Positions 51,166 to 61,339 of a DNA stretch of 64,000 bases are shown here, piece after piece; position 1 is the stretch's first letter, and each line of letters opens with the position of its first letter. The DNA comes from Eukaryota sp. TZLM1-RC (lineage: Eukaryota > Metamonada: BaSk clade): contig JAUPSS010000003.1 in the NCBI GenBank assembly GCA_040285825.1, positions 2,976,001 through 3,040,000 on the forward strand, in the 5' to 3' direction. The notes under the pieces are model-generated. The model was not told where the DNA came from. It saw only the letters and a list, made by a program, of their open reading frames with translations, and searched no databases. A program made the position numbers and the translations under genes.

Positions 51166-52184
51166 CTACTTCTTCCCTTTTTCAAAATTAATTAACTTTA
51201 AACTAATAACTAAACTATAAATATACAAAATACTAATAACTAAATTCTAATGTTTCCTGATGTTTACTATTGTTTTCGCACTGGATTCACAAAAACACGG
51301 GTCTTACTTCTTGATAGTTGATGTATTATATCCCTTTAACAATAATGTAGAATAAAGGAGTGAGCAATAACGTAAAAGAACTGGTTCCAAGATCCATGTG
51401 CTTGAAATCTTTGTTGTATAAGCTTTAGTCGTTACATAATGACGTTCTGCTTTTTCCGTTTTTCGTAGACGAGTAACGTGGTAGTGTCGTTTAGTAAAGT
51501 TATTATGGAATCGAATAATGGATTCGCTAATAAATATGCAGGGTCTATGATGGACTGAAAACAACAGTAAACAAAGTAACAAAGTTCAAAAATCTGAAAG
51601 AGGCATCATTTGTTGTTAAAGTACTACCTGTCTACAAAAATTGTTAAAGTGGGAGGGTTAAAATACATCGTGAATGGAAGAGGTGAGCTCGATGACTGTA
51701 CCTGTATCCCATTACTTAACCTTGGCTTTTTTTAAAAAAGGAAGGGGGGAGGGAGCAACTTCCGTATATCTGCCCTTGTAATTCATTATTCTTGGAGGTG
51801 GAGTTTGTAATCGTAACCTCGTACATTGAGTGGGGGAGGAGGATACTACACTAGAACCCTCGTAACCCGGTTTTTTTGTTGTTGTTTTGATGGAGGAGAG
51901 GTCTATACCCGTAGCCTCATTTCCAGTGTTTGAAATCCAACGTTTCTACCTCTCTTTTGGATTTGCTTTCATAAAGGAGGAAGCTGCTCAAACAAACAGT
52001 AATCTGTAGGTTCAAGGTGGGCTTCCGCGTCCTTCATTATCTGTTGGCGAAGCTCTTTCTCTTCGTCGTCCATTTCTTCTAAGACGGACTAAAGTTCTTC
52101 GTAGTCCTTTAGAGCAGACGAAGTATCTGAGCTTAACCCAACATTTTCTTTAGGTGAGGAGGGGGTTGGTCCCGTTCCTGAAAC

Positions 52185-52418
52185 CTAATCTGGTTTGTTG
52201 GACATGGAAGAGGCGGGAGGTGGTTCCGTGCCTGGTTCCATATCTTTCTCATGAGGAGGGGCGGAGGGTTGTCTCGAGCCCGAGTCCTCTTCTTTATTCG
52301 ACTTTTCAGTCCCTACTGATGTTGTATGTATGCTAGAAGCATCTCTGTCGTACTGTTGCATCTGTTCAATGTAGAAAATTTGACAAGAGTCAGTGTCCTG
52401 GCGAGGAGAGACTGACAT
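52185..52418 (-). CDS. Gag-like leader ORF of miniature element 2
   Basis: 77 codons from ATG at 52418, about 85 bp inside the 5' LTR. Hydrophilic, Ser/Glu/Pro-rich (DRDASSIHTTSVGTEKSNKE, EPGTEPPPASS), probably disordered. The sequence continues in broken frames with acidic, Glu-rich segments (52150-51970). No zinc knuckle found. The role as Gag N-terminus is inferred from position only. Confidence 0.35.
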   Translation of the reverse strand: MSVSPRQDTDSCQIFYIEQMQQYDRDASSIHTTSVGTEKSNKEEDSGSRQPSAPPHEKDMEPGTEPPPASSMSNKPD

Positions 52419-52491
52419 GATATCTGCTGAAGATATCCTCTGTTTGATTGCTGTAAGTTGTGTAAGCGGTATACCTATAACCTAATACGAC

Positions 52492-52503
52492 CAATAATTA
52501 TTG
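52492..52503 (-). promoter_or_regulatory. Perfect 12-nt palindrome at the primer-binding position of element 2
   Basis: CAATAATTATTG is self-complementary and overlaps the last 2 nt of the 5' LTR in element orientation, in the same position as the 16-nt palindrome of element 1. Confidence 0.45.
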
Positions 52504-52597
52504 TTGCCTTAGGTTGCAAAAGTGGTTGAGATACAGATGATTGACATAAAGTGGATTTATTTTGCCCTTATTCTATTTAAGCCTAAAGGCGCCAACA
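52502..52597 (-). repeat. LTR of miniature element 2 (5' LTR in element orientation)
   Basis: 96 bp with TG...CA ends, followed by the GTGA target duplication. Confidence 0.9.
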
Positions 52598-52780
52598 GTG
52601 AGGCATAAAAATTGTAAAAGAACGACTCAGCTTCCGTGATATGAGTTTGGAGGAAAGGTAAGATCGACGACCTCTTAACAGCATTAAAGGCGTTTTCAAA
52701 ATCTAAATTAAAAATGAAATCGAATTACGTGAAGGAAATTCGCTTGAATTTGTAATAAAGAGGATGAGTGGCCAGGCAGA

Positions 52781-53412
52781 ATATAAGTGGTTCCAATTAT
52801 ATCTATTTGTTTAAAACCACTGGATGATTGTAAAATGAAATCATCAAAACATAAATTAGAATTGACACAGTTTATTAATGAATTATGGTTATAAAGTGGG
52901 GGTCCGTGTAATTATCTAATTATGATGATACTTATAAATATAGTTTACACAATTATGAAGATTATATAGTTCGCCGCCACGGTTAAAACAATTTCGATGG
53001 GAGTCAATGTTGATGAAGAGACTGTCTTAGAATTGGAGATATTTGCATACATGACATTGGAATTTCTGGCTGCAAAATTCATCAAATCTTCTTCTAACGT
53101 TTAAATTGTTGACACTTTGCTGTAGTATTGAAGTAAATCATATAGTTTCATGTAAATAATTCATTGTAAGATTATTAAAGAAAATTATTTAGAACTTTTA
53201 TATTGGAAATAAATTTGCGATTGTTTTGTTCAATATAAGTTTTTAAAAGTTTCTTTTTTGGGGCAACGAACATTCTGCTTTATTAGAAATTAAATTTTCA
53301 AGAAATTTTGATTGATAGTGTTTAATGGACCAAAACTTTCTCAAACACACAGTCCCTCTACATCGGTGTAAAAAGGACACTTATTTCATTGTTATAGACA
53401 TCATCTGTAAGA
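52781..53412. other. RT remnant, then non-coding upstream of the helicase-nuclease gene
   Basis: The minus strand at about 52780-52875 reads NLCFDDFILQSSSGFKQIDI, which resembles the RT motif B region (SSSGVKQGDP). The next 500 bp hold no recognised feature. Confidence 0.45.
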
Positions 53413-56173
53413 ATGGACCTTAACCCTCACGCCCTTCGGTTTATAGAATCTCCACTCGAAAGCTGTAAGCTTTTGGGTACCCCAGGAGCGGGGAAATCAT
53501 CTACTCTCTTCTTTTGGTTAATACACAAGATACAAAACAAGATTCTAAACTCTCATGACTTCTTCTTATTAACTTATTCAAAGTCTACTCAAGCTGACCT
53601 TCTTCAGAAAGCTTTTGTCCAAAAGTTAGGTTTTCTCACAGCTCACAACGTCAGAACTATTCACTCAATAGCTGGCTCTATCAACTCATTCTACAAGGTC
53701 CCCAGTTCCCTACGATCTTGTATATCGTCTGCTCTCAGAACTATCCAAAATAACTCTCTTGCTAACTATGCCACACTGCAAAAGTTAAAGGTTGTTATGG
53801 TTGACGAGGCTCAAGATCTCAACCAGTTACAGTTTGAGTTTGTGAAGACACTTACCCACAAGTTAAACATTCCGTTAATCCTTGTTGGGGATCCAAACCA
53901 AGCTATCTTCAGCTTTCAAGGAAGTGATCCTTTAATACTACAAGATTATGACGTTCCCGTTTACAATTTGATAAAGAACTATCGCTCAACTGCTTCAATT
54001 GTCAATTTTAGCAACATTCTAGCTCCGTTTGTCAACTACTCTTCTTGTTAACTACAGTTTCAAAGCACGAGAGCCAATGATTGCCCACAAACAAGGTAAT
54101 TGTTATCCCGTTGAAGTTCACTCTGTGGAGAAGGAAGATCTCCGGTCACATTTGATATCGTCCATCAACCGTTTCAAACAGTTTGGGGTTTTGTATGAGG
54201 AAATTGCCATTATTGGACCTGTGAAGTTGAGTAAAAGTTGGCGTAACATTGGTCTTTCTGCAATAGCAAACATTCTCAATGATGAAGGTATTCCCTTTGT
54301 CAAGTGGTATAAAAGACCTGGGTTTACCTCACACGATGACATGGATCGCTCTGAACGGTCTCCGGGATGCATTAACCTTTTAACCATTCATGCGAGCAAA
54401 GGGTTGGAGTTTCAAGCTGTGATCCTAATTAACTTTCACTTTGATTCTATGGGGAAGAACCCAACTGAAAGCAAGTTTCACCAGTTCAAGTTTTTGTGGT
54501 ATGTTGCTGCTACCAGAGCCAAGGAATATCTATGCATTTATGCTTTGGAAACTAAGCAGATCTTTCCACTTTTCTTCCAAGCCTGTAACCTTCCTCAGTT
54601 AATTGTAACTGGTAACATCAAACATTATGAACCATACTTTGCAGAGGAGTGGTTAAGAAAGGTGAGGAATTTCCCTGTTACTTCCACCATTGAGGAAACC
54701 AAAATTAGTGACGAACGGTATGGGTTACTTGAGTCTTGGTTTCAGGATGTAGACGTTTCAGTTCCTTTATTTGGTAACACAAAGTTTAACAGAAGACTAG
54801 ATGTTTTTAGTCAATATTCAGATCTTTATGGAAAGCTGTTTGAACAGTTACTTCAAGTATTTTATCATTGTCATTTTAGGAAACTAAAGGTTTATTTAAC
54901 GAGATTACTTGAATCTTACCAACGCACAATCCAAGTACCAAAGAAATTCAAATCAGCAGTGGATTATTTACTGCATTATTTTGGATATTCAATTAATTAT
55001 GAATTCAAAATGTCCAAATTAAAAGAATCTTTTGGTTACTTCCCGGCTCATGTTAAGAAGTTTATTGAATATTTGGAAATGGAAGAACCAATTTCCCATT
55101 TAGGATTTGGGTTTATTATTGAAGATCTTTGCTTGTATGATACTTCAAAGCTAAAAGAACGTACAAACATTGTGAAAGAATTAATCAACAAGTACTTAGA
55201 GTTGGAGGAAAACGTCGGGTCCTTTGTTGATGATGCTATGCTTTATGATTCAGAAATTTTTGCATTTTTTATTTCTAAAATGTGGAGACTTTTAATTATT
55301 GATGAACATTTCAAATCTGAGTCGAGATCACTGTTAACTGAGCCTGAAATTTCCGTGAATTCTGTTCTTGATCACGTCAGCAAACTTCTTTTGATTGCAA
55401 AGGAATTGCCAATGAACTTAAAGTTTGAATATGAAGTTGTCCATGCCAATATTGGTCTTTTGGGATTTTTGGATGCTTTTGATGAGGAAAATGGAATAAT
55501 ATTTGAATTCAAAACATCTACTCAAGATCACTATCATCATGTGCTTCAAGCGAGTGTTTATAGAGAAATTTTATTTAGCATGAGTCAAAATTTCAGTATC
55601 CAAGGTTTTCAAAATTTGGAAATTAAAGTTATTAATTTACTTAAGGGCACTATTAGGTGCAATGTTGCCAACAAGAGGAACTATCCTGCATATAAGTTTG
55701 TGGACTTGGTTCAAGAATTAGCATTGAAGGATAATTGCTTTTTGTGGAAAAGACAAATTTTTGTTTTTCTACAATTTAACTGCAATCATAATGATTTACT
55801 GATTGATGTTTACTTATATGAACCTTTTTTAAACCATGTTTTCCTTGAGGAAAATTTCATTCCAAAGAACGACTTCATTTCGTTTATTCATAATTTGCTA
55901 GACGGGTGCAGAGTTATTTTTGTTGGTATTCGACACTGTATTGATCAACTGAAAATGTGGTATAAAACAAAACACGGTGATAAGCGTTTAAGAAAGTCAT
56001 ATTTTATAGATATTTTTGACAAGCAGGGTCTTTCTGTCATTTGCAAGTTTCAAAATCCAGCACGGGGTTCAAAAGAATTTATCCATTCAATCTGCCAAGC
56101 TTGCTCAGACAATGGGTATAACCGATTCAACTTGAACAGTTTTAAAGATAGAATAATAAGTTACTTAGAATAA
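53413..56173 (+). CDS. SF1 (UvrD/Rep-like) helicase fused to a PD-(D/E)XK nuclease
   Basis: Two exons, 53413-54026 and 54058-56173, encode 909 aa. Helicase motifs in order: Walker A GTPGAGKSST (22-31), Walker B VMVDEAQDL (129-136), motif III VGDPNQAIFSFQGSD (158-172), motif IV NYRSTASIV (189-197), motif V LLTIHASKGLEFQAVIL (312-328), motif VI YVAATRAKEYLCIY (353-366). The C-terminal half is mostly helical and contains, at about 660-705, IGLLGFLDAFDEENGIIFEF followed by KTSTQDHYHHVLQASVY. This is the D...E-x-K...Q-x3-Y pattern of RecB/Cas4-type nucleases. The architecture predicts an ATP-driven 3'-5' helicase with DNA end processing. Nuclear-encoded RecB-like fusions are uncommon in eukaryotes; viral or bacterial ancestry is possible. 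There is no organelle signal I can support. Confidence 0.85.
54027..54057 (+). other. 31-nt intron in the helicase-nuclease gene
   Basis: GTTTGT...GTTAACTACAG. Splicing joins NILA-P to FKAREPMIA in frame between helicase motifs IV and V. Without splicing the frame stops at 54051. Confidence 0.85.
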
Positions 56174-56194
56174 TATAAAATAGTGGGCTTGATT

Positions 56195-56259
56195 ATGACT
56201 TTCGTTGCAAGTCATGTTTTTTGTTTGTTCAGCAAACAAAATCTGACAATGGTCAGATT
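56195..56259 (+). other. Three tandem perfect hairpins just after the helicase-nuclease stop
   Basis: HP1 ATGACTT/AAGTCAT with 7-nt loop (56195-56215), HP2 TTTTGTTTG/CAAACAAAA with 5-nt loop (56219-56241), HP3 AATCTGAC/GTCAGATT with AATG loop (56240-56259). All stems are perfect, and HP2 and HP3 overlap by two bases. They begin 21 nt after the stop codon. Role unknown; possibly mRNA 3'-end processing or stability. Confidence 0.6.
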
Positions 56260-57203
56260 AGCAATCAAATTATTGAATGAATCTTAATTCAACTGATTTT
56301 TGGTGTCCTTGGTACCCAACCTTTTTAATTTCAGGATAGAAAACTATCATTTCAAAGAGTTTATCTTAATAGGACCTTCCATGGTCAGTTCAGTTCAGAA
56401 ATAATTAAATAAGTAACAATAAAATAATTAGGAACCTGAGCTCAACTGAATCGGTACAGGAAATAGTGAGTCAAATTTTTATTTTCAAAACGACATTAAT
56501 TGTTTTTAAATAAACTTAAAAAAACTGGGGAATCTTCTCAGATTGACCCAAAGTTTAACTGTTACTGCATGAAAGTTTGTATTGTTTCTTTCAGGGAGAT
56601 TCACGCAACGATTATCCAAAACCCAAGCCTTGTTTGAAGTTTATTGAGTAGAATTACTAATAATGAAACGCAGACAATGTGAAATCTCCTGTGACGTTTT
56701 CCCAATAAAGCTTCCTTACTACCTTTATTTGAACCTTCAAATCTTCAGATTCCGATGTGATTATAACACAGTTCTTAATCTTTTCAGGAATTTAAAGAAA
56801 AATAAATAACCATTGAGACAATTCTTAATCAATAGATCTATTTCAGCCTACAACGCAGTCTGCTGTTGAATTTAAAGACACAGTATCTGCATTAAGCTTT
56901 CCCGTCAATAGATGTCGTGATCACGATTATCGATTTGTAGCGAAATTGTTCATTGATAACAGAGAATATTTGATTGAATATTTGATTGAATATTTGATTG
57001 AGGCTTTGACCAGGAGTTACATTACAAAACAACTAGTGGATGAAGTTGAAATAGTTTTAGTTTTGGAAATTCAGTAAGTTTTCTATTTTAGAAATAATAA
57101 TCAGAGCACTAAAGATGAGTAGTCTCCGTTGAAAATAAGGTTTCTCATCAAACTTTTTTAGTAACAAGTTCTCGTAACTTGAGTGGAACATGGCACAGTT
57201 AGG
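56260..57203. other. Non-coding; short tandem repeat
   Basis: Three perfect copies of the 12-mer AATATTTGATTG at 56965-57000. The string GTTTTCCCAATAAAGCTTCC near 56697 recurs almost unchanged near 58245 and may be a retroelement 3' end. No gene recognised. Confidence 0.5.
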
Positions 57204-57493
57204 TTGAGTGGGACATGTGAAATATCAGTTTGTGCCGTTTGCAATTTCTCTTTTTGGCATTATTGGACCTGCAGGGTTGCACTTTTTGGAAAATTTCGAA
57301 AAAAGTGTTACTGAATAGGTCTGGTAAAACAATGAATTCCACTTTCTGGTTAAATAGAATTGTTGTTTGCATTTTCATGTCTATTCCAACAATAATTTGA
57401 AAGGCACTTTTAGCTATTGGTGTAGAATATGAACGTAATGCTGTGAGTAGGTTTAGTAATAGTGACGCTTGTTTGGAGGATATTGAATTCTAG
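57204..57493 (+). pseudogene. RLE-E C-terminal fragment
   Basis: Starts HVKYQFVPFAISLFGIIGPAG and ends AIGVEYERNAVSRF...DACLEDIEF with TAG at 57491-57493, matching the RLE-E C-terminus at 36690-36945. One or two frameshifts near 57315. Confidence 0.75.
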
Positions 57494-58969
57494 ACGGGTT
57501 TTTTTATCTCAATAAATATTCCAGTTAAAATAAAGTTCTTGTAAATCAATTAATTCAGAATTTCTATTGCTCATCAATTATGTTTTGAGTCAAGACAGTA
57601 TCGCTGTTGAACCCAAATTTCAAGCATGCTACCAACCTTACACCTTGTGTTCGTCCCTGCACAGTGAGCAGCAAACTGTTGAAATTAAGCTTACATTAAT
57701 TAATACCAATCAGAAAGAACAAGCTGTCAATTACTTTGAACAGCCTGCATTATTAATAGAAATAAATAGATAAATAAATAAAAAAATAGGTGTAAATTTT
57801 GAAACAATCATGTGTATCGGTATTGTGACTTGTTGTTGTCATTAATATTGCTGATATAACAATAATATGTATATTGAAATTATCTGTGCTTGATTAACAA
57901 AAAAACATTTGGAGGACATGCCACCGATTTTACACGTTGTGCTGTAACTTTTACAGAAAGTATCAGTTTGTGGTCAATTAGTCTTGAATCAAAACTTTTT
58001 AATAACGTATAAAGGAACAGTGCTCAGGATTTTTCAATTTATTTATTCTATTTTAGGGCTAAACTTTTGAAAAAAAAACAAAAAGAAAAACAAAAAGAAA
58101 AACAAAAAGAAAAACAAAAAGAAAAACAAAAAAAACAAATTGTATTGGATAGCACGTATCAGTTATTGTCATCCACAAATATGCCTAATTTGATGGTCAG
58201 TTAGGCACCATCCAGATATATGTATAAACAAGTTAATTTTCACGTTTTCACAATAAAGCTTCCTTACTTGTCCATTAGATAGTTGTCTTAAAATTCAACA
58301 ATAACAATTTTGTATCGTTCAGTATATTTTTTGATTTACATCATTTCTAATATTCTGGCGGCATAAACAGTATGCGACATAACAACTAATGTAGTGAGTC
58401 AGTTTTAAACCTGATTATAACCTTTTGCAACCCACACTCAACAATTTTGCTACACCAGAAATTTTCTGCCTTGTTGGATGAATACCCAAAGGTTAGTTAG
58501 CAGCTGTGGTCTTGCATGAAACTGTAGTCTTAAATACTTAGGTAAATGGTTAAGCATGTACTTAAATAATACTAAAAACAAGATAAAAAATAAATAAATA
58601 AAAAATAATATTAAAGCTTTAACTGATACTGCATAATAGTTCAAAATTTCCATTTCAACTTTCCATTCTTGGATTTTCATTATTTTTGATGAGATCGTAC
58701 CATAAGTCACATGCCACAAACAGCAATTTTTGAGAAGCAAGTTGGCATGACATGGAATAGACTTTTCTGCTTCCGGGTATAATTGGTTATATATTTCAAT
58801 TTATACAATCTTTTAGTATGAAGTTAATAAAGTTCACCTAAACTGCAAATGCTGTCAATGGGAGTTCGACAGAGAATAATGCATCGATAGTGTTTGTGAA
58901 CTTATGTTTTGATGACAATAAATCAAATAGTTCATTAATTTTTTTACTGAATTTTAATTTATCTAATAG
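57494..58969. other. Gene-free stretch
   Basis: About 1.5 kb with only short frames lacking family signatures (for example 57567-57773 plus, 58450-58740 minus). Confidence 0.4.
58070..58138 (+). repeat. 12-bp microsatellite AAAAAGAAAAAC
   Basis: Five consecutive near-perfect units in an A-rich context. Confidence 0.9.
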
Positions 58970-59470
58970 GGAATATGAAATCATGAAATACACAACTAAA
59001 ATTCAACATCCTCAAAATTTGCCTCCCCTGCATCAGAACAATTAATTACTAAAGATTCAGAAAATTTCCCAAATGAAGAGAGTGAACTAATTTCACAATT
59101 TCCTTAAAAATAGAAAGTACAATCCTGTTTTGCCAGTAAGCACGATTGAAAATTCTTCCAGTTCTTTACTTTACAACTACAACAAAATCGTCAAGGAATG
59201 CCATAGCAGCCTTACCTAAAGATCCACGCAAAGAAAAAACAAAAGGACAAAAATTATATTGGACATGAGAATTTTCATTTAAATAGGCAATGGGTTTCGC
59301 GTTTTTAGCAATTTTATATTTTTCGCCATCAAGAAGAGCATTATTTACTCTGAGTTGATGAAATGTTCGTTAGAAGAATTATAAGGGTCAATGGAAATGG
59401 CGTCTAAAATAGTAAAACTACCATTTAAGCCGGCAACCACCTCATGTCAGACACATAGAAGCTCTGTTGT
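58970..59470 (-). pseudogene. RLE-A-like copy, sister of 37143-38160, decayed
   Basis: The minus strand reads VAGLNGSFTILDAISIDPYN then SSNEHFINS (endonuclease core) and later the C-terminal block in broken frames. Its 3' UTR shares TATCTAATAGGGAATATGAA with the copy at 37143. Confidence 0.7.
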
Positions 59471-59629
59471 AGCTCATTCATTAACTTTTGATTGTCACTT
59501 TTTTCCGATTAAAATTCAATCAAAACTGAAGGGTATACGCCATTTGTTATTTGAATGGCGTATTTGAATGGTCATCTCATTAAAACCAGATGGCTTGAAT
59601 CAAAAACAGACCTTGCAACATTGTTCAGC

Positions 59630-59935
59630 CACCATCCATGGTGTGTTTCTATTATTCTATTCCATCAGACAACCATATACGCGATTCTCTAGCAAAAAAG
59701 ATGCGATACGAGAAGTCAATCTTCTCATCAACAAAATGCAGCTTTTAGCACCTATTCCTCTTGTTGAAACTTCAATAGGAAATGATTCACCCAAAAAAAT
59801 GTAAATTTGACAATAGCAATTCAAGACTCTCTTGTTTCGTACTTTGTCATGTATGTCTACTATCTCAATATAGTTCCATCGGTGATGTGAACTCACAAAT
59901 CAGCATTTTGCAAAATGTGGTATTTTTGAAATTGA
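59630..59935 (-). pseudogene. RLE-F copy, C-terminal end only
   Basis: Nucleotide-level match to 42650-42960 on the same strand, including the motif encoding a final Trp-Leu-Phe/Met-Asn/Glu-Gly region. All frames are interrupted. Confidence 0.65.
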
Positions 59936-60139
59936 CATTCTTGATTTAATGAGGTAAGACCGGGAAAACAAAGACCACTCTTACATTTGGGTAATTACAG
60001 ATCATCCACATAAAATAAGGTTCTAGTCACACCTAGCCATGACCTCAACATCTGACTCAATACCGAGGTAGTAGTAGTTTCTATAAAATTGATTGGTAAT
60101 TCATATAATATTTTTGAACAAAATAGTTTTATCTGTTCA

Positions 60140-61150
60140 GACGAAATTTTTACAAACTATCTATAACTCTATTTCCTGAAAATCCACATCTAGCATTGCA
60201 AATTTACCTAGAGCAGTTTTTTTATAAAATCTTTTTAGTGATAACAACGAGCTAGAAACAAGTCTATGCATTCCTTTAAAATTAGAAAAAACAATTCTAG
60301 TTTTTCAGAATGTTTGATCCAATATTCTTCCAGTTCCATTTTTCACAATTGTAAAAATTTTCAAAAAGTTCAAGCGGTTACCCAAGGTTCCAAATAATGA
60401 ACAGGCAAAGGGTTAAAGAAGGTACGTATGATGATTGGAATTCAATTGATTGATTTCTTCAGAATACTTAATCATTGTGGCCTCCTCAGCTTTACGTAAA
60501 GCTGAATTATAAGAGAGTGCAACTTTTTCATTTGAGCTATTTGATACATCTGTAGATCTGACGTCAATAATGATCATTGATCCATCAACACTTGGAACTA
60601 GCACATTACAACAATTATCACCAAAAGATATTCTGTCAGATTCATCTGCCAAACATGAAAGCAAAGGTTCTCAAAAATCTTGTACGACTTACACATACAA
60701 TGCAGTTGATCACAGACTGAACATTTGATCTAAAAGTTAAAAACGATAATAATTAATTAAATGGGTTGGAGTGACTTTCTTCCCACATTCAACAATTAAA
60801 CCATGGGTAAGATGAAGCAGAGCTACCATGAACATCCAGACAAAAATTTGCAAAAGCGGGGTTTTTTGTTTGGCCATACTAAGACGTCTTTCATAATGTA
60901 AGCCTTCAAAAATTACTAAAAATTTTGTTTGATGTTTCTTTACACAATAATCTAAATCAAGTAAATTTCGTTTGAAAAAATTCTTGAATTGAGTCCGGAA
61001 AACAATGACACCAAATTTATGGTGCAATTTTATTAATAGCAACATCAAAATCATGTAAAAATTTACCAGATGATGGATTAAGCAAATGAAAATCTTCATA
61101 TACTTGTAAATATCAACGTAAATTTTGTGGCAAACATAATTCAATTGTGT
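60140..61150 (-). pseudogene. RLE-A copy, sister of 24396-25617
   Basis: The minus strand reads LHYERRLSMAKQKTPLLQIF, a knuckle remnant KKVTPTHLINYYRF, then CNVLVPSVDGSMIIIDVRST and NSSNEKVALSYNSALRKAEE, then the C-terminal block with IVKNGTGRI-like sequence. Conserved Cys of the knuckle and Arg-Gly-Asp of the endonuclease are lost, and several frame breaks are visible. Confidence 0.75.
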
Positions 61151-61339
61151 TGGCCTACATAGGTGGTAATATTGTTTGATTCTGGGGATGTTTTATCATA
61201 TCGTTAGTCTTTGACAAATCCTAATTGGAAATACTAAGGTCGTTACAGACATCTGTTGGGTATTGTTGAATTAAAACCCATTTTGCAATAACAGAAATAC
61301 CTTGTCCATTTTTTTCCAATTTTATTCACACAAATATAT

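Larger units (their letters stand above)
51070..52597 (-). mobile_element. Miniature LTR retrotransposon 2 (no RT, nested)
   Basis: Two 96-bp repeats, 51070-51165 and 52502-52597, start TGTTG and end AACA, with 6 differences. The target duplication GTGA is at 51066-51069 and 52598-52601. A purine tract AAAAAGGGAAGAAGTAG lies next to the left LTR on the minus strand, which sets the minus orientation. The 1336-bp interior has short ORFs only and no protease, RT or integrase. Length, LTR size, target duplication and junction palindrome parallel element 1, but the sequence is different. About 6% LTR divergence implies an older insertion than element 1. Confidence 0.88.
49216..52780 (-). pseudogene. 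RLE-E retrotransposon copy, RT to C-terminus, split by an LTR element
   Basis: From the right: FNLDFENAFNAVKR (RT motif A, about 52640-52710), then an interruption by a miniature LTR element (51070-52597), then AESFFYNFYGTQSTLVYEEF, SSSGVKQGDPLSPFFFCL (motif B), ITAYMDYISIIG (motif C with Asp-Tyr in place of Asp-Asp), GFRFLGCYLGNFDEI, LGGLDVHKSNYLCKATFIGG, LDFTVRFSLAKEKNPVFANF, the zinc knuckle ICRCGQLINLNHLFNC, NITYRSLVHDAVRDHL, the endonuclease (RRAD...D...VVDVV) and the C-terminus near 49216-49300. Frame breaks occur at about 50150, 49770 and 49680. It is 5'-truncated. Confidence 0.85.

Noticed and set aside
54027-54057. Frameshift pseudogene interpretation of the helicase
   Set aside because: A 31-nt GT-AG intron with the local 3' signal restores a continuous protein between helicase motifs IV and V.
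58070-58138. CRISPR-like array
   Set aside because: The repeats are contiguous 12-mers without spacers, in a eukaryotic context: a microsatellite.
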